Virus record (IMG/VR): IMGVR_UViG_3300011189_000006 | Span: 27,135-91,134 of that record | Strand: one strand, 5' to 3' | Length of the DNA stretch: 64,000 nt | From: a virus | Part shown: positions 51,587 to 59,851 of the stretch, piece by piece | Layout of the letters: every line of letters starts with the position of its first letter | Position numbering within the stretch: the first letter of the stretch is position 1 | Made by a program: the position numbers and the translations under genes | Notes under the pieces: generated by a model | What the model saw: the letters and a program-made list of their open reading frames with translations, nothing else | What the model was told of the DNA's origin: nothing | Database searches by the model: none

Positions 51587-51816
51587 ATGGCTATATATAA
51601 AGAATATAAATACCAGAACAGTAAAGGTTACTCCTCCTATATCGTAAGCAAGAAAACTTTCTGGGGTGGAAAAAAATTAAAGAATTTCCAATAGGTTATG
51701 AGTGGGATATGGATCTAAATAAATTAAAAATATCTCTAAACAAATCTAATAAAGAACTAGATTTGTTTTTGGAATTACTTAAATCAAAAAATAACACTAT
51801 ATTCATATCAAATTAA
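51587..51816 (+). CDS. Small protein read across a -1 frameshift (or a decayed gene)
   Basis: Frame 1 from ATG 51587 reads MAIYKEYKYQNSKGYSSYIV, SKKTFWGGKK, then soon stops at 51692-51694. In the -1 frame the sequence continues naturally as KKIKEFPIGYEWDMDLNKLK through DLFLELLKSKNN to the stop at 51814. The switch point is A-AAA-AAA (51670-51676), a classical slippery heptamer. A full-length product would be about 76 residues. Either programmed slippage, a one-base deletion, or a homopolymer sequencing error. Confidence 0.5.
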
Positions 51817-51826
51817 AAATAATACT

Positions 51827-52042
51827 ATGACAAATACAGAAATTAAAAAAGAGCTTTCTAAACAAAAACCCTTAGCAATTTTTAAATACATTAGAAAAGG
51901 TGTAGCATATCACTACACAGATTTAAATCAAGATAGAGTTAGTTTTGAGATACCAGTTGATGACATGGGTGATGCAGATTTTAAATCTAGTATGGATGCA
52001 AAACTATTAAATAGGTGGATAGTAAATAATGATGAGATATGA
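51827..52042 (+). CDS. Small hypothetical protein
   Basis: 71 residues: LSKQKPLAIFKYIRKGVAYH, then VSFEIPVDDMGDADFKSSMD. The KPxAxFxYIRKGxxYxxT ... FEIPVxDMGDA pattern is a small phage family (from memory). It overlaps the next start by 4 nt. Confidence 0.65.
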   Translation: MTNTEIKKELSKQKPLAIFKYIRKGVAYHYTDLNQDRVSFEIPVDDMGDADFKSSMDAKLLNRWIVNNDEI

Positions 52043-52344
52043 GATTATTTGACACAGGTGGTATTGACAATGAAACTGTAGACCTTGATGACGTTGAGAT
52101 ATATTCACACTTGTCAAGCCATTATGAAACATTGCGTAACTTAATGTTTCAGGAAATAGGATACTCATACTGCTATATGAATTATTGGAATAATGATATA
52201 TATAGTGTATATGATTCACAGAAAGAAAGAATCAATGAACTTATACAATATTTTACTGATAACGAGAAAGATAATAGAGGGGATGTGTTGTGGTTTAAAG
52301 AGCAAGTATTTATATTTCAGTGTGAGATAGAAAACATGTGCTAA
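52039..52344 (+). CDS. Hypothetical acidic protein
   Basis: 101 residues, beginning MRLFDTGGIDNETVDLDDVE, with a helical, aromatic C-terminus. ATGA overlap with the previous gene. Unknown. Confidence 0.6.
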   Translation: MRLFDTGGIDNETVDLDDVEIYSHLSSHYETLRNLMFQEIGYSYCYMNYWNNDIYSVYDSQKERINELIQYFTDNEKDNRGDVLWFKEQVFIFQCEIENMC

Positions 52345-52357
52345 ATTATTTAAAATT

Positions 52358-52630
52358 ATGATAAAAACAATTATTACTAGAATGAATAAAAAATCTAAAC
52401 TATATGCTATAATATTAGGACTAACATTATTCTTTGTTTCCTCTATATTTACATCATTTGGAATATCACTTATAATAGTGGTATCTAGTGGTGTTATAAT
52501 ATCTATCATAGACCAATTCAAAGAAAATGGCATTATGATACATAACCAAAGATGGAAACCAATATTATATTTATCCTTTGTTATAGTCCCATTAACTATC
52601 TTTTTACTAACATTATTTAAATCATGTTAG
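52358..52630 (+). CDS. Small membrane protein
   Basis: 90 residues with three hydrophobic spans: LYAIILGLTLFFVSSIFTSF, ISLIIVVSSGVIISIIDQF and ILYLSFVIVPLTIFLLTLF. It overlaps the next membrane gene by 7 nt; the two may act as a pair. Confidence 0.6.
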   Translation: MIKTIITRMNKKSKLYAIILGLTLFFVSSIFTSFGISLIIVVSSGVIISIIDQFKENGIMIHNQRWKPILYLSFVIVPLTIFLLTLFKSC

Positions 52631-52875
52631 TAAAAAAAATATTTGCGACTGATAAGTTAAAGCACCTTGTATTAGGACTCTTAATTTACTCTGCACTCAC
52701 ACATTTAGTAAGTCCTCTTATATCACTACTAATCACAGTATTTATAGCAATTGCTAAAGAAGTAATATGGGATAAATTACTAAAAAAAGGAACTCCTGAA
52801 ATTCTAGATGTTATAATGACAATAATATTCCCATTTTTCTTGTTTCTAATCCAAACTTATCTACTACCACTATGA
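52624..52875 (+). CDS. Small membrane protein (DKxKHxxxG type)
   Basis: 83 residues: ATDKLKHLVLGLLIYSALTH, FIAIAKEVIWDKLLKKGTPE and a final span. The DKLKHLxxG ... GKExxWDxxxxGTPxxxD signature occurs in small VanZ/DUF2279-like membrane proteins common in phages and Bacteroidota. It overlaps the methyltransferase start by 4 nt. Confidence 0.7.
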   Translation: MLVKKIFATDKLKHLVLGLLIYSALTHLVSPLISLLITVFIAIAKEVIWDKLLKKGTPEILDVIMTIIFPFFLFLIQTYLLPL

Positions 52876-53834
52876 AAACAAAGCAAGAAAAAAATATAAA
52901 CGTATTATCATTATTTGACGGGATGTCTTGTGGACAAATAGCTCTTGATCATCTAGGATTTAAGATAGGTAAATACTTTGCATCAGAAATTGAGAAATCA
53001 TCAATAAAAGTAGCTAGTCATAATTATCCAAATACTATACATATCGGTAATGTTACTAGTATAGATTCTAAAATCCTACCAGATATAGATTTGCTTATGG
53101 GTGGTAGTCCATGCACTGACTTCTCTATGGCAGGTTCTAAAAATGGACTTGATGTTAATGAGGTTCAAGTATATAGTTTAGACAAGTATATAGAACTAAA
53201 AAACAATGGATTTACCTTCTCAGGGCAGTCATATCTTTTTTGGGAGTTTGTAAGATTATTCAAAGAAACTAAGCCTAAGTATTTTTTACTTGAAAATGTG
53301 AAAATGAAGAAAGTTTATGAAGATATTATAACTAAAGAACTAGGTGTAGAGCCAATTATGATTGATAGTGCTTTAGTATCTGCACAGACTAGAAAAAGGC
53401 TATACTGGACTAATATACAAAATATCAAACAACCCGAAGATAGATGTATTAATATAGAGGATGTTGTATATGATGATTCATATAAGACATTTACTAATCC
53501 AAGAATAGCTTTGTCTAAGAAAGCTACTAAGAACTACGTAAAGTGGGATATATCTGGTAAGGGATATTGGTCTCAACAAGATAGAGCATATTATAGAAAT
53601 AGTAAAATGTGTACGTTACCCAAATCTAGAGCAGGTAGTAAATTAAATATCGTTGTTGATTATGATAATAATATTTATAGAAGATCACACCCAATAGAGG
53701 TAGAGCGATATCAAACAATACCTGATAATTACACGCTAGTTGATGGTGTGAGTAATACTAAACGTCTGGAGATGGTTGGGAATGGTTGGACAATAGATGT
53801 TATAAAGCATATTCTTAAATATATGAAGTTTTAA
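52872..53834 (+). CDS. C5-cytosine DNA methyltransferase
   Basis: 320 residues with the motif order of Dcm/Dnmt enzymes: LSLFDGMSCGQIALDHLGF (motif I), LMGGSPCTDFSMAG (catalytic Cys, motif IV), FLLENVKMKK (ENV, motif VI), QTRKRLYWTNI (motif VIII), HPIEVERYQTIPDNYT and EMVGNGWTIDVI (motif X). The target-recognition part is short. Orphan; probably protects or marks phage DNA. Close overlap with the upstream membrane gene. Confidence 0.95.
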   Translation: MKTKQEKNINVLSLFDGMSCGQIALDHLGFKIGKYFASEIEKSSIKVASHNYPNTIHIGNVTSIDSKILPDIDLLMGGSPCTDFSMAGSKNGLDVNEVQVYSLDKYIELKNNGFTFSGQSYLFWEFVRLFKETKPKYFLLENVKMKKVYEDIITKELGVEPIMIDSALVSAQTRKRLYWTNIQNIKQPEDRCINIEDVVYDDSYKTFTNPRIALSKKATKNYVKWDISGKGYWSQQDRAYYRNSKMCTLPKSRAGSKLNIVVDYDNNIYRRSHPIEVERYQTIPDNYTLVDGVSNTKRLEMVGNGWTIDVIKHILKYMKF

Positions 53835-53960
53835 GTCTTATCACCATAAATAAATACAATTGCTATAGTCAACCTATTGACTTTAATCATTCTATTTAAA
53901 TCAAATCTATTACTCATAACATTTATATTTGTAATTAATAGAATGTTTAATATTTTTTAC

Positions 53961-53968
53961 TATATTTG
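53961..53968 (+). promoter_or_regulatory. Bacteroidota-type -7 promoter element
   Basis: ACTATATTTGTAA: TATATTTG at 53961-53968, 17 nt before the ATG at 53986. Confidence 0.6.
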
Positions 53969-53985
53969 TAAATAAAAATATACTT

Positions 53986-54225
53986 ATGAGAAAAATGAAA
54001 AATATATCGGTTGATAAAGAATACCTTAGAAATCTTTTGAAAAGTGGCAGACAAAAAGCTATTTTCGGATTAGGTGGTTTTTCTGGTAGTACAGCATTAA
54101 GTTTTGAAATAGTAAATCACGATGGTTATGTAACAGAAATCTGTGAAGAGTCAGGATATTGTCAATGGACAAATATGAATGGAACAGAAATGATGTCAGT
54201 AAATATAAATACTATAACAATTTAA
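53986..54225 (+). CDS. Small hypothetical protein
   Basis: 79 residues: KEYLRNLLKSGRQKAIFGLG, GFSGSTALSFEIVNHDGYV, then an acidic/aromatic end. First gene after the promoter at 53961. Unknown. Confidence 0.6.
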   Translation: MRKMKNISVDKEYLRNLLKSGRQKAIFGLGGFSGSTALSFEIVNHDGYVTEICEESGYCQWTNMNGTEMMSVNINTITI

Positions 54226-54235
54226 ACAAACAAAT

Positions 54236-54508
54236 ATGGAAACATCAATTAAGAACCCACTAATATTTTTAATAAACACCGAAAGAAATCAAGAAATGAT
54301 ATCTTCGTTCAACTGTATAGTTGATGTTCTTACACACTCTAGTGGTATAGAAAGTGCTAAAAAAAGTATAGAAACCGATTTGACAATTTATTTCTATGAT
54401 TATTTTTCTATAATTATAGAAGAAAAGAGTATTAAGGTAATTCAGAAAAAATTTCCAAACCAAAGCTATACAAGTTTTAAGAACAACACAATTTTAATAT
54501 TTAGTTAA
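54236..54508 (+). CDS. Small hypothetical protein
   Basis: 90 residues: FLINTERNQEMISSFNCIVD, then helical and strand segments with IIIEEKSIKVIQKKFPNQSY. Follows the previous gene by 10 nt. Unknown. Confidence 0.55.
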   Translation: METSIKNPLIFLINTERNQEMISSFNCIVDVLTHSSGIESAKKSIETDLTIYFYDYFSIIIEEKSIKVIQKKFPNQSYTSFKNNTILIFS

Positions 54509-54535
54509 ATAAGAAAGAAGTTTGTAATTGTTACT

Positions 54536-54548
54536 ATTAATATATAAG
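54536..54548 (+). promoter_or_regulatory. Late-type promoter motif (ATTAATATATAAG)
   Basis: Located 2 nt before the ATG of the tagged GNAT gene at 54551. The same position relative to the start is seen in several tagged genes. Confidence 0.45.
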
Positions 54549-54550
54549 TA

Positions 54551-55012
54551 ATGATTAAAAGTTTTAGATTGTTTAACGAAAGCATACACAATATTCAATA
54601 TAGCAAAGAAGTTGATGAAGATGGTGATAATATCGAAATAAGTGCTTATTTAGATGGTAGTAGTATTGCTAAGTTATCTTTTGAAATCCTATATGATGCA
54701 TATGAATATGAATTTAGTGATGACTTCACAGAAGATGAATTTGATGCTATTTATACAGATGTGAGTATTGTTAAGTTATCACACATTGAAGTAAATAAAG
54801 ATTATATGAGAGAGGGCGTAGCTAAAAAACTTATTAGTTACGGAATAAGCCTTATGATAAAAGAGGGTTATAATGAATTCTTTTTAAATGCATCACCCAT
54901 GGGCTTCCATGGGATGAGATTACAACCACTTATAGAATTTTATAAATCATTTGGATTTAGAGAAATACTTAATCAGGGAAATAATTCATTAATGGCTTTA
55001 GTTATTAAATAA
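54551..55012 (+). CDS. GNAT acetyltransferase with capsid-targeting-type N-terminus
   Basis: 153 residues. The tag MIKSFRLFNES precedes a GNAT fold: IVKLSHIEVNKDYMREGVAK (motif A, RxxGxA-like), KLISYGISLMIKEGYNEFFL and PLIEFYKSFGFREILNQGNN (motif B). GNAT enzymes transfer acetyl groups from acetyl-CoA to amines. As a packaged and injected protein it could modify host proteins early in infection; this is inference from the tag and from the late-type motif upstream. Confidence 0.8.
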   Translation: MIKSFRLFNESIHNIQYSKEVDEDGDNIEISAYLDGSSIAKLSFEILYDAYEYEFSDDFTEDEFDAIYTDVSIVKLSHIEVNKDYMREGVAKKLISYGISLMIKEGYNEFFLNASPMGFHGMRLQPLIEFYKSFGFREILNQGNNSLMALVIK

Positions 55013-55028
55013 ATATTCATAAAGAACT

Positions 55029-55283
55029 TTATATTCTTGGTAAATTCGATATATTATCTTTCTTGGTGTCATTCGGGACTGATTTTATATTATTACTAGA
55101 CACAATAACTTCAGTCAGTGATTGATAGTTTTCATTGAGAGTATAAAAATTACCTTGTTTATTTTTTATTCTGTAAATAAGTTCTGGCTCTGAAACTATT
55201 TCTGTAATAGTTTCTTCATTCTTATAAGCTATTCTAAATATTGTATTAGCCTGGTTTCTATGTGTTATTATATATTCTTTCAT
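55029..55283 (-). CDS. Small hypothetical protein
   Basis: 84 residues: MKEYIITHRNQANTIFRIAY, then EEMITEIVSEPE-like strand/helix and a polar end. A TTTTAATATATAAG late-type motif lies upstream. Unknown. Confidence 0.55.
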   Translation of the reverse strand: MKEYIITHRNQANTIFRIAYKNEETITEIVSEPELIYRIKNKQGNFYTLNENYQSLTEVIVSSNNIKSVPNDTKKDNISNLPRI

Positions 55284-55374
55284 ACTTGTCTTATATATTA
55301 AAATATTTTTTCCGCTTATATTAAAACATTTGCTTATTTTTTCATATATTTATAGAACTACAAAAACAAAATAA

Positions 55375-55683
55375 ATGGAAAAAATGAGATTAGGAAACCT
55401 TATAGATGAGGTTGTAAGTAAATGGAGTTTTGATAACTCTTGGAAAGCATGTGGTGATAGCCACACCTTTCAATGTGATTTAAGTAATCATACAAAAAAA
55501 GAAAATTCAATAGCACCATCCATAATAAATGATAAAGCAGTATGGGTGTGTAGACTAACAACTAATGGTGGTGTGTCTTGGAACACTGCCGATATGTCAA
55601 TTCCAAAGTGGTTATTTGAATATTATATGAAGTATAAGACAAATAAAATATCGGCTAGTCAAATAGAATATAAGATTCACTAA
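55375..55683 (+). CDS. Hypothetical protein
   Basis: 102 residues: LIDEVVSKWSFDNSWKACGD, HTFQCDLSNHTK, VWVCRLTTNGGVSWN, ending with a helical basic segment. Two Cys and His residues could bind metal. Unknown. Confidence 0.6.
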   Translation: MEKMRLGNLIDEVVSKWSFDNSWKACGDSHTFQCDLSNHTKKENSIAPSIINDKAVWVCRLTTNGGVSWNTADMSIPKWLFEYYMKYKTNKISASQIEYKIH

Positions 55684-55744
55684 AAAGAGTAGCATTGGAT
55701 TGTGGTTGTTCAGTTTAAATATATAAGGAAAGTAAAGCAATACA

Positions 55745-56569
55745 ATGTCTTTAAAAAGTATAAAAATGTTTGGTGATTATATTATAGAGAATACGAATAA
55801 TATAAACACAAATTTCTGGAAATGGTTTGGTGATAGTAAGGTTATAAGTGATAATAAACCAACTGTTTGTTATCATGGTACATCATATAAAGATATAAAG
55901 TCATTTAATTATGAGATGATAGGATTAACAACTGGTAATGATGGTCACTATGGATATGGTATGTACTTTTCATATGCTAAGAATGAAGCTAAAATATACG
56001 GAGATTATATATACGAGTGTTATATTAAAATAGAAAAACCATTTACTGGAACATTTGAAAATATAAAAGAATTAAAAAAGATAGGGGTAGAAAACATAGA
56101 TGATATAATAAACACTTCTATTGACTTTGGTTCATTAAAAAACAACTTTTTAGGAAAAAATGATATTGCTATCAAGTTCTTATCATATATAGAAAATAAC
56201 AACATTAAAAAAGCATGGGAATATGTGTTTAATAATAATGGTGATAGTGATTTTTATAACGATCTTAACGATATTATTGAATATACTACATTAAAAAAAC
56301 ACAATGGTGTTATACCAGATTATGTAATAGATTTCTTGGATAACAACAATATTAATGTTATATTTGAAGAAGGATTTGCTAATGAACAGACACTTCATTG
56401 GATAACTGACTTGGGTAATGATAGTAAGAAAGTTACAGATTCTATTATAAGTCTAGGATATGATGGTGTTATATATGGGAGCGAGGTAGTTCCCTTCTAT
56501 AGTAACCAAATAAAGTCTGTACAAAATCTCGGAAATTGGGATTTAAATAATAATAATATTTATTTATAA
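55745..56569 (+). CDS. ADP-ribosyltransferase (ART-PolyVal-like) with capsid-targeting-type N-terminus
   Basis: 274 residues. The N-terminus SLKSIKMFGDYIIEN fits the internal-protein tag (IIE-N). The ART fold is shown by TVCYHGTSYKDIKSFN (the HGT strand), GHYGYGMYFSYAKNEAKIYG (GxYFS...A..YG), YECYIKIEKPF, and a C-terminal GYDGVIYGSEVVPFYSNQIK with the expected E/Q-type end. T4 Alt is a packaged, injected ART acting on host RNA polymerase; this gene is of a different ART subfamily but would be its functional analogue. A TTTAAATATATAAGG late-type motif lies about 20 nt upstream. Confidence 0.85.
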   Translation: MSLKSIKMFGDYIIENTNNINTNFWKWFGDSKVISDNKPTVCYHGTSYKDIKSFNYEMIGLTTGNDGHYGYGMYFSYAKNEAKIYGDYIYECYIKIEKPFTGTFENIKELKKIGVENIDDIINTSIDFGSLKNNFLGKNDIAIKFLSYIENNNIKKAWEYVFNNNGDSDFYNDLNDIIEYTTLKKHNGVIPDYVIDFLDNNNINVIFEEGFANEQTLHWITDLGNDSKKVTDSIISLGYDGVIYGSEVVPFYSNQIKSVQNLGNWDLNNNNIYL

Positions 56570-56601
56570 ACTTTTTAATAATAATTACATACAAAATAAA
56601 A

Positions 56602-56907
56602 ATGGTTGCTTACAAACTAATTAGAAAAATGAAAGATGGGACGTTGTCACCACTTTTCATAAACAAGAAAAGTAGAATTCCTTTAAATACCTGGCTAGAT
56701 GCCGAATCCCATCCTACAAAAGGATTTGCATACAGAAAAGGTTGGCATTGTACTGTAACGCCAAATGCACCACACCTATCTACAAAAGATAGAATATGGG
56801 TTGAGGTTGAAGTAGATGATTTTGAATATTATAGGCGACCAGAGTCACAAGGCGGGACATGGATACTTGCACAAAAAATGAGAATTATTGCAGAGTTAGA
56901 CAATTAA
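56602..56907 (+). CDS. Conserved phage protein
   Basis: 101 residues: YKLIRKMKDGTLSPLFINKK, WLDAESHPTKGFAYRKGWHC, APHLSTKDRIWVEVEVDDFE and GGTWILAQKMRII. The pattern is familiar as a small protein of unknown function spread across unrelated phages. Follows the ART gene by 33 nt. Confidence 0.75.
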   Translation: MVAYKLIRKMKDGTLSPLFINKKSRIPLNTWLDAESHPTKGFAYRKGWHCTVTPNAPHLSTKDRIWVEVEVDDFEYYRRPESQGGTWILAQKMRIIAELDN

Positions 56908-56930
56908 TCGATTAATTAAAAAATTATTAT

Positions 56931-57233
56931 ATGAACAGAATTGATTCCAAAGAAGTTGCAAAAACAATATCTAATGAAGATCTTAGTATTATGTTTAATA
57001 ATGCAAAAGCTAGTGTAAAAGACTGGAGGAAAAGAAGTCTTGTGAATAAGTCTATGACAATCGGAGTATCATGGAATATTCTAGCCAAAGATTTTAATAT
57101 AAACCACGTGTATAATATGTTAATTAAAACAAATATGATTAGAGAGTTTGGAGAGTTTCTCCCAAATACAATTAAGAAACATAAATACAAGAAGGATGAA
57201 AGAGAGCCTTATCATGAAAATCCAAAATTTTAG
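56931..57233 (+). CDS. Hypothetical protein
   Basis: 100 residues, basic and helical (LSIMFNNAKASVKDWRKRSL, VSWNILAKDFNINHVYNMLI). Could be a small DNA-binding protein. Unknown. Confidence 0.6.
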   Translation: MNRIDSKEVAKTISNEDLSIMFNNAKASVKDWRKRSLVNKSMTIGVSWNILAKDFNINHVYNMLIKTNMIREFGEFLPNTIKKHKYKKDEREPYHENPKF

Positions 57234-57235
57234 AA

Positions 57236-57418
57236 ATGAGTAAAAGTGTTAGAAAGAAATGGTATAATTTACAACTTTACGTACTAGAAAAAAAGTATAA
57301 TTTACTAGATAATAGAGTTGATAATGAAGAAGTAAACTATAACGTCTATATATCTACCATAGAAACCATAGACAAAGAAATGTTCATATTAAAGACAAAG
57401 ATTAACAATTTAAATTAA
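57236..57418 (+). CDS. Small coiled-coil protein
   Basis: 60 residues, basic N-terminus (SKSVRKKWYNLQLYVLEKKY) and a coiled-coil-like end (ISTIETIDKEMFILKTKINN). It follows the previous stop by 2 nt and precedes the next start by 3 nt. Confidence 0.55.
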   Translation: MSKSVRKKWYNLQLYVLEKKYNLLDNRVDNEEVNYNVYISTIETIDKEMFILKTKINNLN

Positions 57419-57421
57419 AAG

Positions 57422-58078
57422 ATGGGTTATAGAACTAGAATAAGTAGAATACCAAAGTCCTTATATAAGGAGATAAGGACTTTGGATAAAGACTCACTAA
57501 ATAATAAATATCCACAAGAAACTGAACCAGAAGAATATGTTTATATCCCAGTTGATAATTTTATAGAGGAATTATATGAATTTGGTAAATATACTGGATT
57601 TTCGCCACCAAAAGGTTCTACCTTACAATTTTTCGATAACGAAGATTTAAATAATGATTATGATAATTCAGATACAACTCTTAATATTGTAACTAAAGAT
57701 TTCTTTAAATATATCATTGATCATTACTCGGAAGTAGTTAAAGAATATTATAAAGATATGATTACACCATTTTACCCAGATGAGAGGTTTGGTAGATCCG
57801 AATTCATCAAATCAATGCAGGTTAGCTATAATTTTGAAAATAATAACTATAATTTTGACTTTACAACAATCACTGAAAGAGAGCAGAATTCATTATATAA
57901 AATATTAGAACATATTAAAAGTTTTTCGACAGAGTGGGATGGGATAGAACCCTATGATATAGAAGGTGGTGATAAAATAACAAGTAGTTGGAAAATAGAA
58001 TATATAATTTTTGAACTTGTTAGGCTATACAAAACATTTGATTGGGATAATGACATGCTAGTATACCACGGAAGCTAA
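57422..58078 (+). CDS. Conserved hypothetical phage protein (MGYRTxI type)
   Basis: 218 residues: GYRTRISRIPKSLYKEIRTL, VDNFIEELYEFGKYTGFSPP, then STEWDGIEPYDIEGGDKITS. The MGYRTYI start and ELYEFGKYxxFxPP motif are common in Bacteroidota phages (from memory). Unknown role. Confidence 0.65.
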   Translation: MGYRTRISRIPKSLYKEIRTLDKDSLNNKYPQETEPEEYVYIPVDNFIEELYEFGKYTGFSPPKGSTLQFFDNEDLNNDYDNSDTTLNIVTKDFFKYIIDHYSEVVKEYYKDMITPFYPDERFGRSEFIKSMQVSYNFENNNYNFDFTTITEREQNSLYKILEHIKSFSTEWDGIEPYDIEGGDKITSSWKIEYIIFELVRLYKTFDWDNDMLVYHGS

Positions 58079-58091
58079 TGTTAAATAAAAA

Positions 58092-58265
58092 ATGATAAAG
58101 TACCTTAAATGTTTAAATTGGAAAGGATTCTTAATTGTGTTGTTACTTTGCATGATTGGTGCATTGGTAAATGAGAATGTAACTAATTTTTCAGAATGGC
58201 TTTTAATTGTTATATTATTTGGAATTCCCATATCTATGTGTGTGTTATTTATTGACAAAACATAA
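58092..58265 (+). CDS. Small membrane protein
   Basis: 57 residues with two spans: WKGFLIVLLLCMIGALVNEN and WLLIVILFGIPISMCVLFI. ATG at 58092, 13 nt after the previous stop. Unknown. Confidence 0.5.
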   Translation: MIKYLKCLNWKGFLIVLLLCMIGALVNENVTNFSEWLLIVILFGIPISMCVLFIDKT

Positions 58266-58285
58266 TATAAAACTCTCTTTCATAT

Positions 58286-58297
58286 TTTAATATATAA
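58286..58297 (+). promoter_or_regulatory. Late-type promoter motif (TTTAATATATAA)
   Basis: Perfect copy of the motif 17 nt before the AAA+ gene start at 58315, heading the run 58315-59456. Confidence 0.5.
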
Positions 58298-58314
58298 TGA
58301 AAGAAATATCTTAA

Positions 58315-59004
58315 ATGAAGGAAATAGAGAAAGAGGTAAATGCGAAATTTAAAAACCTAAGAACTATAACTGCTTTGGTTGCATCATTACAATCTCCATC
58401 TATGATAGTCACTGGTAAAGGTGGTTTGGGTAAAACTTATAACATTAAACAAACTATCAAGAGTATGGGGATAAGAAAGGCTAACTTTAAGGAGATGGTT
58501 GGGTACACAACAGCTAGAGGTTTATATGAAGTCTTATATGATAATAAAGATTCTCTTATATTAATAGACGATTGTGATGAAGCCTTAGAGGATAAAACAA
58601 GTATAAGTTTATTGAAAGCAGCACTAGATTCCTATGATGTTAGAACTATAACATGGAATGCAAAGGTGAGTAAAAATAGTAAATATCCAAGTAGTTTTGA
58701 TTTTACAGGATCTATCATATTTATAACAAATTTAAACGTTGATGATATAGACCAAGCAATACTTTCTAGAAGTATGGTTGTTGATTTAGCAATGACAAAT
58801 GAAGAAAAATTAGTTAGAATAGAATCTATTTTGAAATTTTTAAATCCAGAATTTTCAATGGAAGTAAAACAAGATGCTCTTAACTATCTTAGAGAAAATG
58901 GCAAAACTTTTGATGTGAATTTGAGAACACTAGGTCTTATATCCAAACTAAGATATAACTATCCATATAATTGGCAACAATTATCTAAAACAATGATAAA
59001 ATAA
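58315..59004 (+). CDS. AAA+ ATPase
   Basis: 229 residues. Walker A is VTGKGGLGKTYNIK, Walker B is SLILIDDCDEAL, sensor 1 is SIIFITNLN, and the arginine-finger region ILSRSMVVDLAM. The small helical domain follows. It resembles phage AAA+ proteins of unknown substrate; DNA replication or packaging help is possible. The next gene starts 11 nt later and carries a packaging-type tag. Confidence 0.85.
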   Translation: MKEIEKEVNAKFKNLRTITALVASLQSPSMIVTGKGGLGKTYNIKQTIKSMGIRKANFKEMVGYTTARGLYEVLYDNKDSLILIDDCDEALEDKTSISLLKAALDSYDVRTITWNAKVSKNSKYPSSFDFTGSIIFITNLNVDDIDQAILSRSMVVDLAMTNEEKLVRIESILKFLNPEFSMEVKQDALNYLRENGKTFDVNLRTLGLISKLRYNYPYNWQQLSKTMIK

Positions 59005-59015
59005 TACATAACAAA

Positions 59016-59456
59016 ATGAGTAAAATACACACTAAATTTAAAATGTTTACCGAAAATGTAGATTCTAAAGAACTCACAAAGGACGAACTAAAGCATATCC
59101 TAACTGGATATCTAGACGCTGCTCTTTGGACAGAAGAGGAAAGGTTAGAGGAAGAGGCAGAGGAAGATGGAAAAGACTGTGATATAAGTATTAGTAATGT
59201 AACACCTGACTCTATTTATAAAGTTATTAAAGATATCAAAAAACTTATACAGGAATGCCCAGCAGGTGTTGCTGAGGCAATTGATAAAGGTGGTTATGAA
59301 CAATTAGGACATGATATACATCTAAGTAGCAATGGACATGGTGCTGGATTTTTTGATAGGGGATATGACAATGGTGATTCGTTACAGGAATGTGCTAGGA
59401 AATTAGGTGAAACTCATATCTTTATTAATAATGACTGTTCTATTACCATAGAATAA
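59016..59456 (+). CDS. Conserved phage protein with capsid-targeting-type N-terminus
   Basis: 146 residues starting SKIHTKFKMFTEN (FTE-N tag-like). Acidic middle (EEERLEEEAEEDGKD), then a conserved C-terminus LGHDIHLSSNGHGAGFFDRG ... CARKLGETHIFINND. The xxFxLxxNGHGAGFxDR segment is widespread in phage proteins of unknown function (from memory). Here it seems to carry an added tag. Confidence 0.7.
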   Translation: MSKIHTKFKMFTENVDSKELTKDELKHILTGYLDAALWTEEERLEEEAEEDGKDCDISISNVTPDSIYKVIKDIKKLIQECPAGVAEAIDKGGYEQLGHDIHLSSNGHGAGFFDRGYDNGDSLQECARKLGETHIFINNDCSITIE

Positions 59457-59466
59457 TTTAAAGTTG

Positions 59467-59474
59467 TATATTTG
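59467..59474 (+). promoter_or_regulatory. Bacteroidota-type -7 promoter element
   Basis: TTGTATATTTGTAA: TATATTTG at 59467-59474, 16 nt before the ATG at 59491. Confidence 0.6.
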
Positions 59475-59490
59475 TAAAAATTAAAATATT

Positions 59491-59847
59491 ATGAAATTTG
59501 AATTCGCAAAATTTACAGAAGTTACAGACTTCGCATTTAGAGTAAATACCGACTATAAAGAGTCTGGATATACAAGAATATTTATATGTTCAGATACTAA
59601 TGATTTCTGGCTTGCTAGAGTCCTTAAAAATTATGGTGAAGATTATGAAGAAATTGAGGGATCTTATATCCTAGAACGTGAAAAAATACCCAAAGAACAT
59701 AAAGGGCAAAGCTTAACAATCTCTAGAACTAGGCAAATTCTCAAAGAAGATACGTTCGAGAATTGGGAATACTTTGTTTTTGATAACATAGAGGATGTTA
59801 TTGACAGAATTGATGGTGGATTTGGTATCAATAACTTAGAAAAATAA
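59491..59847 (+). CDS. Hypothetical protein
   Basis: 118 residues, acidic, strand-rich (YTRIFICSDTNDFWLARVLK), with helical C-terminus. It follows a TATATTTG promoter. The first residues MKFEFAKFTEV are not counted as a packaging tag because no late motif is present. Confidence 0.6.
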   Translation: MKFEFAKFTEVTDFAFRVNTDYKESGYTRIFICSDTNDFWLARVLKNYGEDYEEIEGSYILEREKIPKEHKGQSLTISRTRQILKEDTFENWEYFVFDNIEDVIDRIDGGFGINNLEK

Positions 59848-59851
59848 CATA

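Noticed and set aside
50535-53834. Restriction-modification system
   Set aside because: Two methyltransferases are present here (and one at 1698), but no restriction endonuclease or specificity gene is adjacent; they look like orphan phage methylases.
59491-59847. MKFEFAKFTEV as a packaging tag
   Set aside because: It sits behind a TATATTTG promoter and the aromatic spacing differs.
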